A stretch of 64,000 nt of DNA from an uncultured Clostridia bacterium (GTDB lineage: Bacteria; Bacillota; Clostridia; TANB77; CAG-508). A program made the translations under genes and the position numbers. The stretch lies in assembly GCA_944392545.1 (NCBI GenBank), contig CALXWW010000005.1:38300-102299 (forward strand). Direction: 5' to 3'. Every line of letters begins with the position of its first letter. Position 1 is the first letter of the stretch. Under the pieces are notes generated by a model, which was not told the origin of the DNA, searched no databases, and worked only from the letters and a program-made list of their open reading frames with translations. Of the stretch, positions 26,537-33,736 are shown in pieces.

Positions 26537-27470
26537 ATGATTGAGGTAAAAAACTTTGACAACTGGGTTGAAGATTCTGAAGCTGGAAAGTTTGGTAGTG
26601 GTGCAAGTGAAAAAATATGGCTTGTAAATCCTGAAAATAATGAAAAAGGGATTTTTAAATATCCTAAAGTAAAACATGATGGAACAATAACAGGAGAATA
26701 TTTGGCTGAAAAACTTGCTACAGAAATAGGAAAACTAATAGGTGTAGAATGTGCTAAAGTTGATATTGGTACATATAAACGGAAGAATTGGCTCAATGAG
26801 TTATAGTTTTTTAAATAATACCACTTCTCTAGTGGAAGGAGTAGAATTCATTTTAGGAAAATATCCTTATTATGATAAAGATACATTGGTAGACAGATAT
26901 TCTGGTATGCCATACTCTTTTCAAATGATTGTAGAAAGTATGAAACCAATATTAGGAATAAGTACCATTGCCAAAATATTATTGTTTGACGCACTTATAG
27001 GCAATAGTGATAGACACCATAGTAATTGGGGAATTATTGAAACAAAGGCATCTCTATATGTAGAAAAAGGTCTATTTCCAGTTAATGTAATAACATTAAG
27101 CCCATTATATGACAATGGTTCATCACTATGTTCATATATAAATGGAAACGATATTGAAAAAATTTTAAAAGATAAAATGAGATATGAATCTATTATAAAT
27201 ACAAAATCAAAATCAGCTATAGGTTGGAATAATATACGACCTATTAGGCATTTCGAATTGATTAAAAATTTAAGGGATGAGTATTTTGAGGAAACGGTTA
27301 AACTTGTAAAAAATATCAAGAAAAACATAACTGAACAATCAGTTGATACTATTCTAAGTAATTTTGATGATAATATTATAAGTAGTCAAATGAAGGAATT
27401 ATTAAAGAAATTTATAATTGATAGAAGAAATAGAATTATTGAGATATATAATTTAGATAGTGAGGTGTAA
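26537..27470 (+). pseudogene. HipA-like Ser/Thr kinase, single-base frameshift
   Basis: ATG behind TTGGAGGTACAAT. The first part reads to IGTYK and then shifts into another frame that continues GRIGSMSYSFLNN, VEGVEFIL and the catalytic segment DALIGNSDRHHSNWG, followed by LSPLYDNGSSLC, the loop and metal-binding motif of HipA/CtkA-type kinases. Removing one A from AAA at 26777-26779 restores a continuous protein of about 310 residues. HipA kinases phosphorylate tRNA synthetases or other targets and act as toxins. It is either a real inactivating mutation or a sequence error. It lacks the usual N-terminal HipA subdomain, which is encoded separately downstream. Confidence 0.8.
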
Positions 27471-27473
27471 AAA

Positions 27474-27824
27474 ATGGAAAAAGATTTAGTATATTTAGTC
27501 TGGACAGATACTAAGACAGGTAATAAATATAAAGTTGCAGAATTATATAAACAAGGAAATACATTTTATTTTAAATATATTTTAGAAAATGTTAAAGAAG
27601 CTCAAAAAGCAGGTTTTAAACTACTTGTAGCATTTCCACAAATTAATGCACTATATGATAATCCAAAGTTATTTGCTAATTTTGCAGCAAGATTACCCGA
27701 GCCAACAAGACCAGAAATTAAAGAGATTTTAGCAACATATGGAATGACAGAATATGATGATTTTGAACTACTAAAAAGAAGTGGTGCAAAACTTCCTACT
27801 GATGATTATGAATTTGTAAAATAG
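27474..27824 (+). CDS. HipA N-terminal-domain-like protein
   Basis: 116 residues; ATG with GAGGTG site, 3 bases after the kinase frame. YLVWTDTKTGNKYKVAELY and FKYILENVKEAQKAGFKLLV are followed by PKLFANFAARLPEPTRPEI, which follows the layout of the HipA N-terminal subdomain (short strands, then F-x-LLP-x-x-R). In HipBST systems this subdomain is a separate protein (HipS) that acts as antitoxin to a short kinase (HipT). Here it follows instead of precedes the kinase, so the homologous role is inference. Confidence 0.6.
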   Translation: MEKDLVYLVWTDTKTGNKYKVAELYKQGNTFYFKYILENVKEAQKAGFKLLVAFPQINALYDNPKLFANFAARLPEPTRPEIKEILATYGMTEYDDFELLKRSGAKLPTDDYEFVK

Positions 27825-27833
27825 AGGTGTAAT

Positions 27834-27881
27834 ATGTCTTGTACGTACTATTTAAGAGATAGGAAGTTATTAAGAAATTAA
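27834..27881 (+). pseudogene. Truncated small frame after the HipA-N-like gene
   Basis: GAGGTGTAAT precedes an ATG that opens only 15 codons (SCTYYLRDRKLLRN) before TAA. The well-formed ribosome site suggests a third operon gene whose rest has been lost by deletion or frameshift. Confidence 0.35.
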
Positions 27882-27903
27882 ATATATAATTTTTTAGAAT
27901 AGT

Positions 27904-27962
27904 TATCGACCATTTTCAATATTCAAATACCAGAAATGGTCGATGACTTAGTTTTCTTTTAA
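27904..27962 (+). terminator. Terminator-like hairpin closing the kinase operon
   Basis: TATCGACCATTT (27904-27915) pairs with AAATGGTCGATGA (27934-27946) over an 18-base loop, with GTTTTCTTTT downstream. Confidence 0.65.
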
Positions 27963-28198
27963 ATTACCACTTTTTGATTATATTAACCTATATAATAAGT
28001 GATATAGTAAAAAGTAATTTCATAATTTATTTTCATAGAATAATTGCAAATTCTGTAAAAATCTTATGTTTTAAGTCAGATAATTATAGACTTTTTAATA
28101 CATTTATGATATAATTTTTATGTTAATCTTTTGCAATCTCCTTTGGGAGTTCACATATAAACCATGGGCAACACAATAATTATTGAAGGAGGATACAG

Positions 28199-28864
28199 AT
28201 GAAAGAAACCAAATTAAAAAATGCAATGAGATTTTATCTCTTAGCTACTAAGCTGAAATATAAAATCAGAAGTGGCTGGGATGAAAACCATTAGGATGTA
28301 AGCAAAGAACGGTTAGAAAGCGTTGCTGAACATGTATATGGTACATGTATTTTGGCGATAAGCCTAGATTCAGAATTCGAATGTCACATTGACTTGAATA
28401 AAGTCATAAAAATGTTGGTAATACATGAGTTGGGCGAAGTTGTTATCGGCGACATTACACCATTTGACAATGTTTCTAAAGAAGAAAAGTTGAGACTTGA
28501 GCACGAAGCAATCATCAAGGTTATTGGTAATCTGGTAAAGAAAGATGAACTTATTTCTTTATTATTTGAGTTTGACGAAAGGAAAACCAGAGAAGCCATA
28601 TTTGCATATCATTGTGATAAATTGGAGGCTGACCTTCAGTCTAAAGTTTATCAAGATATGGGATGCCATCATTCTTTAGATGAGCAGACAAACAATGTGG
28701 TGTTTAAAAATGCTAAGGCTCAGCAAATGGTGGCTGATGGTGCAAAAACTGCTTTCGATATTTGGTATGAATGGGATAAAAGCATTTATACTGATGATGA
28801 AGTATTTGCTCAAATGCTGAATTACGCAAACGAACACAACACTCATGAAAGCGTCATTTTTTAA
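28199..28864 (+). pseudogene. HD-domain hydrolase, interrupted by in-frame TAG
   Basis: ATG behind GAAGGAGGATACAG opens a frame of 222 codons broken only by TAG at 28292-28294. Both sides join in one HD-family protein: GW before the stop, RLESVAEHVYGT, MLVIHELGEVVIGDITPF and FAYHCDKLEADLQ after it. Members of this family (YfbR-like HD proteins) hydrolyse nucleotides. Base composition is visibly richer in G and C than the neighbours, a sign of recent acquisition. Either a nonsense mutation, or readthrough. Translation could restart only at non-ATG codons, so it is probably inactive as read. Confidence 0.75.
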
Positions 28865-28877
28865 GGAGGAATTTCTA

Positions 28878-29384
28878 ATGAAAGTATTTCACACAGAAAA
28901 CGGCAAAGAGATAGTATATGTTCAGATGCAAGACATTATGTACTTGTCAAACGAAACAGATATACCTATCCCTGCGACTATCTTTACAAAGGTTTTTACA
29001 GGAGTAACTATCGTTGACGATTCGAATCGGTTTGAGTTTGTAAGATTTGATGAGGAACACGAGGTAAAGTTCTTCAAATGTCTGAAATTTATTATCGATT
29101 TTGATCAGTATAAAGAGTACTCAGATGAACAGCTTGAGGAAGAGGTGAAAAGACTCGCTACCCAGGCAAATGAAGTGGCTGAAAAATGGAATGGCATGAC
29201 AGCGGAAGAAAGAAAGCAAAATGCTTGTCTCTATGATGACCATCGGAATCTTGGTTATATGATTAACTTCTTGTCTGAGATTTACGCGGTTAAACATGGA
29301 AAAAGAACGATGCCTTTTCCCGATTTCGTAAAGTTGCCTGAAAAGCCAAAGAAGTGGCAATTCTTCAGAAAAAAGAAGATGTGA
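28878..29384 (+). CDS. Hypothetical cargo protein of element B
   Basis: 168 residues; ATG at 28878 with TTAAGGAGGA eight bases upstream (the frame extends back to 28845 but without site). The protein has a beta start (MKVFHTENGKEIVYVQM) and a helical middle with EEEVKRLATQANEVAEKWN, ending in a basic tail (KWQFFRKKKM). No known motif. Like the HD gene 13 bases upstream it is relatively GC-rich, so both were likely acquired together. It ends at a hairpin (29395-29424). Confidence 0.6.
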   Translation: MKVFHTENGKEIVYVQMQDIMYLSNETDIPIPATIFTKVFTGVTIVDDSNRFEFVRFDEEHEVKFFKCLKFIIDFDQYKEYSDEQLEEEVKRLATQANEVAEKWNGMTAEERKQNACLYDDHRNLGYMINFLSEIYAVKHGKRTMPFPDFVKLPEKPKKWQFFRKKKM

Positions 29385-29394
29385 AATAACAAGG

Positions 29395-29424
29395 CCAAAG
29401 CTCTGCATATATGCGGAGCTTTGG
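29395..29424. terminator. Hairpin between convergent cargo and relaxase genes
   Basis: CCAAAGCTC...GAGCTTTGG with an inner GCAT/ATGC extension, 30 bases in all. No T run of note, so termination strength is unclear. Confidence 0.55.
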
Positions 29425-29448
29425 TCGTTATAATGAGTTATACATATT

Positions 29449-30714
29449 TTATCTATAATCTCTATCTGTATACTTTAATTTTACTTTTTCTTCTTGTCTC
29501 ATGTCTTTAATATTTTTCTTTATCATTGAAGTCCTATTTTCGATAAAATCACATAGTTTAATATTTTTATTTAACTCAATTATTTTTGTGGCTAATTTTT
29601 GAATTTCAGAGCAAATAAACTGTCCTTCTTCATCTGTTTTAATTTGTTTATGTCTTTTCCATAAATTTTCTCTTTTACTCTTTAATTCATTTATTTCTGT
29701 TGTAGCATTAGTTTTATATTTTCTTACTTCAGTTAGTGTAGTAATTTTATATTTACTTAAAAACCTTGCAGAATTTGAAAACTCATCCATTTTTTTTATT
29801 TCTTCTTTCATAGCTTTTGAATATTTAGGTGGATATTTTTGTTTTGGAATCACCTTTAATAAATAACAATAGTATAAATATAATGCTCGTAATCCTTTAA
29901 CCTTTTGTGTATGCCTTATAGCAGTTTTATTTTTTCTCTTATATCTTCCTATTAGAGTGTGTGCTTCTGGAAAAGGTACTTTAAAAGATACAGAGTGTTT
30001 TATTCTAAATAAAATACTTTCTTTTGAATATTCCTCTCCAAAAGTTCTTTCTACTCTGACATATCTCTTATAAGGAAATTTTCTAATACTCATTTTATTA
30101 CTCGAATGTTCTAATTCATAGCCCATTTTAGTTAATATTTTTGTAAATTCGTTATAGTTATTTGCTTGTGATATTGCATAATCTATATCTGTACGAACTG
30201 AATCAAGATATTTACTACTTCTGGCATATTTGTTAGAAATATTTTTATAATAACTTTTTTCTTCTAAAGTTTGTAATTCATATTCTTTACAAATGTTATC
30301 TGATACTTTTCTCATAATAGCATAATTTGTTTTATTATCATAATACTTTTTTCCATCTACAAATGAAACAGAATTTATAACAAAATGATTATGCACATTT
30401 TTAGTATTAGTGTGAGTTGTAACAACAACTTGAAATTTATTACCCCATAATTCTTCTGCGAGTCTTATTCCAATTTCATGTGCTTCATCAGCAGTTACTT
30501 CACAACCCTTAAAAGATTGATAAGCATGAAAACCTAAAATTCCACCTGTTTTATTAAATTGCTGTTTGCTAATACTCATTTCCTTAAAAGCTATATCTGC
30601 CATACAATTTATACCTGTAACATAATTTTTATTATCTGTTTTATCTTTGTTAGTAATATAATCAATAACATTGTCAAATCTACTTTTAATTTTCCATATT
30701 TTTGTTGTTGCCAT
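29449..30714 (-). CDS. Relaxase/mobilization nuclease (MOBP type)
   Basis: 421 residues. The N-terminal catalytic domain carries VIDYITNKDKTDNKNY, GFHAYQSFKG and the metal-binding histidine motif HTNTKNVHNHFVINSV (about residue 105), as in MobA/VirD2-type relaxases of clostridial integrative elements. It nicks its oriT, probably 31080-31161, and pilots the strand into a host secretion channel. The C-terminal half is basic and coiled-coil-like. Begins 1 base after the stop of mobC, so the genes are coupled. Catalytic Tyr near the N-terminus (DYITN) is present. Confidence 0.9.
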   Translation of the reverse strand: MATTKIWKIKSRFDNVIDYITNKDKTDNKNYVTGINCMADIAFKEMSISKQQFNKTGGILGFHAYQSFKGCEVTADEAHEIGIRLAEELWGNKFQVVVTTHTNTKNVHNHFVINSVSFVDGKKYYDNKTNYAIMRKVSDNICKEYELQTLEEKSYYKNISNKYARSSKYLDSVRTDIDYAISQANNYNEFTKILTKMGYELEHSSNKMSIRKFPYKRYVRVERTFGEEYSKESILFRIKHSVSFKVPFPEAHTLIGRYKRKNKTAIRHTQKVKGLRALYLYYCYLLKVIPKQKYPPKYSKAMKEEIKKMDEFSNSARFLSKYKITTLTEVRKYKTNATTEINELKSKRENLWKRHKQIKTDEEGQFICSEIQKLATKIIELNKNIKLCDFIENRTSMIKKNIKDMRQEEKVKLKYTDRDYR

Positions 30715-30715
30715 A

Positions 30716-31045
30716 TTATTCCTTTCTAGCAGGCATTAAATACATTTCTTGTATATCAATTATAAAATCAGCTATTTTTTGAAAATCTGTATTGTATTTT
30801 TGTACATCAATATATCCATATCTGTTTGCATTTCTTGCTAATTGATTTATATTAATTCCGATTTTTCTTAAATCTTGCAACACATAATAAAAATTCTCAT
30901 CTGGTTTTTCTTTTAGTTTATAACCTTTTATAAAACATCTTATGAATTCTGCTTCAGATAAGCCTGCTTTTTTAGATTTTTCTTTTAATAATTTATCTTC
31001 AGATTCATTTAACCAAAATTGCTTTTTTATTGTTCGATTTCTCAT
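30716..31045 (-). CDS. mobC: Mobilization protein MobC-like
   Basis: 109 residues: ribbon-helix-helix start (RTIKKQFWLNESEDKLLKEK, SEAEFIRCFIKG), then LRKIGININQLARNANRYGY, the hallmark of MobC relaxosome proteins. It binds the oriT and helps strand opening by the relaxase, whose gene follows directly. ATG at 31045 with GGAGATG. oriT-like inverted repeats lie just upstream. Confidence 0.88.
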   Translation of the reverse strand: MRNRTIKKQFWLNESEDKLLKEKSKKAGLSEAEFIRCFIKGYKLKEKPDENFYYVLQDLRKIGININQLARNANRYGYIDVQKYNTDFQKIADFIIDIQEMYLMPARKE

Positions 31046-31079
31046 TAAAAATCATCTCCATTTCTTTTTAATAGGGTTT

Positions 31080-31161
31080 GGGACTAAAGTCCCATTCAGA
31101 ATTGTGGCGGGAGTAACAATTCAGTGCTTGCTAATACATAGAAAGCTTAAGTTACTCCTGC
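31080..31161. other. Candidate oriT of element B
   Basis: Immediately upstream of mobC: palindrome GGGACTAAAGTCCC (31080-31093), then GCGGGAGTAAC (31107-31117) and its near-exact complement GTTACTCCTGC (31151-31161) around a 33-base loop. Clustered inverted repeats at this position are typical of MOBP oriT regions; the nick site is not determined. Confidence 0.5.
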
Positions 31162-31176
31162 AATATAATTATATTT

Positions 31177-31494
31177 CTATTTTAAAATTCCAATTTTTTT
31201 GAAAAAAAGATAAGCTTCTCTACTACCAGAAAAGAAAATTTCTTTTTCTTCTATTGATTGTATATCATAATAAATTTTTACCAATTCTGAGAGCTCGAGA
31301 CACTCTTCGTTTGATAAAGTTCTATCTTTAATTTCACCTTCTAAAATCCAAGTAAGATTTTCATTCTTATCTAAAATTTCATGGACTTTATTTTGTAGTT
31401 CAATATATTCTTTATTTGTATTTCTTAAAGATCTTTTTATATCTTCGATATATTCTTCAAACATATCTTCATATTCTGTATAAAAATTTTCCAT
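31177..31494 (-). CDS. Hypothetical protein of mobile element
   Basis: 105 residues, acidic and helical (YEDMFEEYIEDIKRSLRNTN, ELQNKVHEILDKNENLTWIL), with the C-terminal GSREAYLFFKKIGIL seen in small unnamed proteins near replication/mobilization genes of Firmicute elements. No catalytic motif. ATG at 31494; lies between the TnpV-like gene and the oriT on the same strand. Confidence 0.6.
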   Translation of the reverse strand: MENFYTEYEDMFEEYIEDIKRSLRNTNKEYIELQNKVHEILDKNENLTWILEGEIKDRTLSNEECLELSELVKIYYDIQSIEEKEIFFSGSREAYLFFKKIGILK

Positions 31495-31510
31495 AACCTT
31501 TTAACCTCCA

Positions 31511-31873
31511 TTAAGTATAAATTATCTCATTACATACAATTTCTTCAGCACGATTTTTAATATTATTCATTTTTTGAACCCACTCTAATTGATTCTCAGC
31601 TTTTAATTTTTCATCAACATTTTCTTCTTTAGCGAATTCATTAATTAAAGCATTAACTTTTGTTTGTGCCTCACCATTTGTCTTTACTAAATGCTCGTGT
31701 AATTTATTATTTAGTAATAATTCTTGATACAAAACTTGCTTATGTTCTTTTAAAAAGTTTAATCTTAATCTTCCATATTTGCCTATATCTTTTCCTTTTG
31801 TTTCTTTACTTTCTTCTGAAATTACTATATTAGGTAAATAATAATCTCCATATTTTGTATATTCTAATTTCAT
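31511..31873 (-). CDS. TnpV-like transposon-encoded protein
   Basis: 120 residues from an ATG at 31873 with GGAGTGA six bases upstream; longer in-frame readings lack a site. YTKYGDYYLPNI, IGKYGRLRLNFLKEH, LLNNKLHEHLV and EWVQKMNNIKNRAEEIVCNE follow the TnpV protein of Tn4451/Tn4453-type mobile elements. The function is unknown; the family is used as a marker for clostridial integrative elements. The gene ends 17 bases before the 105-residue gene. Confidence 0.8.
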   Translation of the reverse strand: MKLEYTKYGDYYLPNIVISEESKETKGKDIGKYGRLRLNFLKEHKQVLYQELLLNNKLHEHLVKTNGEAQTKVNALINEFAKEENVDEKLKAENQLEWVQKMNNIKNRAEEIVCNEIIYT

Positions 31874-31892
31874 TAAAATCACTCCATCTCTT

Positions 31893-32444
31893 TTAATTTT
31901 CAAAATTATAATTTGCATATAAAAAATCTAAATCATCATAATCCCTTTGCTCATAATTTTGATAGCCGTTTTTCTTTCCTTTATTGTTATAATTATTATT
32001 GTTATAGTTTGGTCGTAGATTTTCCGTGTCGTGAGTCGTAGATTTTACGATTCTGGACTCGTAATTTTTACGAATCACTTGCATTAGATTTTTATCATGA
32101 TCTATTTTGCCAACATAAATTAAATTAGGTTTGTTAGCACCTTGTTTTTTCTCGTGGATTAATTTACATTCGTTTAACTGTTTAAATGCTTTTGTAACAG
32201 TTTTATCAGATAAGCCTAGTAATTCTTGTACTTCTTTTCTAGTAAAGATTAGAAAAATATTTCCATCTTTATCAATCCAATTGTTTTTAGCAGATAATGT
32301 TAGTCTATTTAGTAGAAATCCATAAAGAATTTTGCTATCTGAATTTAGTTTATCTTTATAATTTTTATTGAAAAATAATTCCATTGGTATTTGATAATAT
32401 AAATGCTCAAAACATTCATGAGCTTTGTATGGTATAAAATCCAT
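31893..32444 (-). CDS. repA: Replication initiator RepA (RepA_N domain)
   Basis: 183 residues. The N-terminal RepA_N domain is clear: FEHLYYQIPMELFFN, LNSDSKILYGFLLNRLTLS, FLIFTRKEVQELLGLSDKTV, KQLNECKLIHEKKQG. It is a winged-helix initiator like those of staphylococcal and clostridial plasmids. The usual C-terminal domain is replaced by an Asn/Tyr-rich tail (NYNNNNYNNKGKK). In integrative elements it may support replication of the excised circle. ATG with AGAAAGGATG site. Confidence 0.85.
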   Translation of the reverse strand: MDFIPYKAHECFEHLYYQIPMELFFNKNYKDKLNSDSKILYGFLLNRLTLSAKNNWIDKDGNIFLIFTRKEVQELLGLSDKTVTKAFKQLNECKLIHEKKQGANKPNLIYVGKIDHDKNLMQVIRKNYESRIVKSTTHDTENLRPNYNNNNYNNKGKKNGYQNYEQRDYDDLDFLYANYNFEN

Positions 32445-32527
32445 TTTTACATCCTTTCTGATAATCAGAATAGGAATAATAATAAATAAAGGGAGTATTT
32501 GATAGAATTATCAAAGATTAAAAATTT

Positions 32528-32549
32528 TCCCGACATGCAATCCCGACAT
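32528..32549 (+). repeat. Element B arm-type repeat, right end
   Basis: Two direct copies of TCCCGACAT spaced 13 bases (32528-32536 and 32541-32549), matching the half-site of the inverted pair at 23503-23519. The pair brackets element B. Confidence 0.6.
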
Positions 32550-32644
32550 CTTATATACATTTAAGGATGTTTTTGAGAACTTTTAAAAACTCTTTTTTAA
32601 TCCTTATAAAATAGGGGATTTTCTTGAAATTATGCAAAAAAATA

Positions 32645-32671
32645 CAGGTTAGAAATTTGATTTCTAACCTG
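32645..32671. terminator. Perfect hairpin left of the tRNA-Leu fragment
   Basis: CAGGTTAGAAAT, loop TTG, ATTTCTAACCTG: a 12-base perfect stem just downstream of the minus-strand tRNA-Leu copy, acting as terminator or element end mark. Confidence 0.7.
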
Positions 32672-32677
32672 ATATTA

Positions 32678-32734
32678 TGGTGCAGATGGCCGGAATCGAA
32701 CCGGCACGGTGTTTAACCACCGCAGGATTTTAAG
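32678..32734 (-). repeat. tRNA-Leu 3'-half fragment (att site of element C)
   Basis: Matches the intact tRNA-Leu from the CCA end to the anticodon loop: acceptor, T arm and CCGCAGGATTTTAAG are identical, but the variable arm reads CGGTGTTTAACCACCG instead of CGGTTTATTCAACCG. Identity stops at the anticodon loop, where 5' tRNA sequence is replaced. This is what integration with crossover in the anticodon loop leaves at the far end. Confidence 0.85.
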
Positions 32735-32887
32735 AATTTTACGCCATCTGCTTTTTACCATTAGATAACCTATTTTAGTTGTAGTTATTAACCTCTCTAG
32801 TCTGCTTGTTTGTAAGAAAATTATAACACAAGCATTGATAAATATGCAAGAAAAACAAAAATCTTCTTTTCTAAAATTTTGAATTAA

Positions 32888-32908
32888 GTGTTAGAACTGT
32901 GTTAGAAC
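32888..32908 (+). repeat. Element C arm-type direct repeats, left end
   Basis: GTGTTAGAAC at 32888-32897 and 32899-32908. The same word is repeated at the right end (39407-39428). Confidence 0.65.
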
Positions 32909-33065
32909 TTTTGATAGAATAATAGTCTAACTTATTATTGATATTTAAAAATCAAATTTTGCGATTTTAGTAAATTATATTATAGATATAGAATTATACT
33001 CTCCTCAATTTTAAATGGCTATAAATCAATTTTGAGGGCAAATTAAATAAGAATATTAGCGACAA

Positions 33066-33106
33066 AGTCCGTTTGTAGAATAAAAATCTACAAACGGGCT
33101 TTTTTG
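33066..33106 (+). terminator. Intrinsic terminator in element C leader
   Basis: CCGTTTGTAGA / TCTACAAACGG stem with AG/CT extension and a 7-base loop, followed by TTTTTTG. No open frame upstream explains it; it may end an RNA starting near 32950. Confidence 0.7.
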
Positions 33107-33456
33107 TCGTGCAAAAGAGAAATGCAACACCTCTTAAAAAGTGTTTGGTGTGATGAGCCGATGCTATAAAGTTCATTCGTATTTGTATAAGCAGTCTAAT
33201 TATACAAAGTGCGTGAGTGAGATTTTAGAACACAGACTCACAATAATAAAAGAGTATTCGGTGGCAAAACTTGAAATGGATTTGTAATTGTAAAAAGTTT
33301 GGGCAAGTATGAACAAAGATACATGAGCTGTATCAGCAATTATAGTAGCAAATGTTACTTACTAGACTACCTATGAAACGAGGCGAAGGACCGACGGTTT
33401 CAGCTTATATAGGTGTAATAATTCTATTTTTCACAAATGGGATTATTACACCTTTT
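33107..33456 (+). ncRNA. Candidate structured RNA in element C
   Basis: About 350 bases without an open frame but visibly richer in G and C than the surroundings, with many local stems: ACACC...GGTGT (33125-33151), TTGTATAA...TTATACAA near 33184-33207, TGAAAC...GTTTCA flanked by ACCTA...TAGGT (33369-33416), and a terminal hairpin GGTGTAATAAT / ATTATTACACC plus TTTT (33412-33456). Retained structure in an AT-rich background suggests a regulatory RNA, an origin, or part of an extended transfer origin. The class is not recognised. Confidence 0.4.
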
Positions 33457-33507
33457 CACTTTGGCTCACTCCCTCTGGTTTCTACTTTGAATTGCTAAAG
33501 TGAATAC

Positions 33508-33530
33508 AAAAAAGCATAAGTGCTTTTTTG
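33508..33530. terminator. Perfect hairpin with A/T flanks
   Basis: AAAAAAGCA, loop TAAG, TGCTTTTTT; works in either direction upstream of the relaxase gene. Confidence 0.7.
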
Positions 33531-33654
33531 TTGTGAGTAAAAAATTTATTTTTTTGCTCACATTCATAAAAATTGCGATAAGCAAATTTTTATGAAAAAA
33601 CCTAAAAATGCGTTTAGCAATCTTTTAGGTTTTTGGGGTGTGGGGTTCGTAACC

Positions 33655-33700
33655 CTGCCACACAGATAAACTTTGTTTGTCTAGTGTGTTAGACATTGAA
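33655..33700 (+). other. MOBV-type origin of transfer
   Basis: TAGTGTGTTA (33682-33691) is the core around the nick site of pMV158-family oriTs, set in the inverted repeat GTCTA-gtgtgt-TAGAC (33679-33694). It lies 46 bases upstream of the relaxase start, the usual place. Hairpins GTGGG.../CCACAC and others precede it. The nick would be between G and T in TGTG^TTA by analogy. Confidence 0.75.
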
Positions 33701-33736
33701 ACAATATCTTGAGCAAAGAAGGAGGTGCAAGGAGAT

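Larger units (their letters stand above)
23431..32734. mobile_element. Element B: integrative mobilizable element (int, xis, repA, mob) in tRNA-Leu array
   Basis: Lies between tRNA-Leu remnants at 23431 and 32678. Contents from left: integrase, excisionase, a zinc-ribbon/kinase module, an HD gene with cargo of higher GC, relaxase and MobC, an oriT-like region, a small gene, a TnpV-like gene and RepA. TCCCGACAT repeats sit just inside both ends (23503-23519 inverted pair; 32528-32549 direct pair), as arm sites of its integrase would. It lacks type IV secretion genes, so it would need a helper to transfer. Confidence 0.75.

Noticed and set aside
32994..33176. Minus-strand open frame in the element C leader
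   Set aside because: Overlaps hairpins and the terminator at 33066; no site and no family resemblance.
33160..33420. Group II intron
   Set aside because: A GTGCG start-like word is present but no domain V consensus and no intron-encoded protein.
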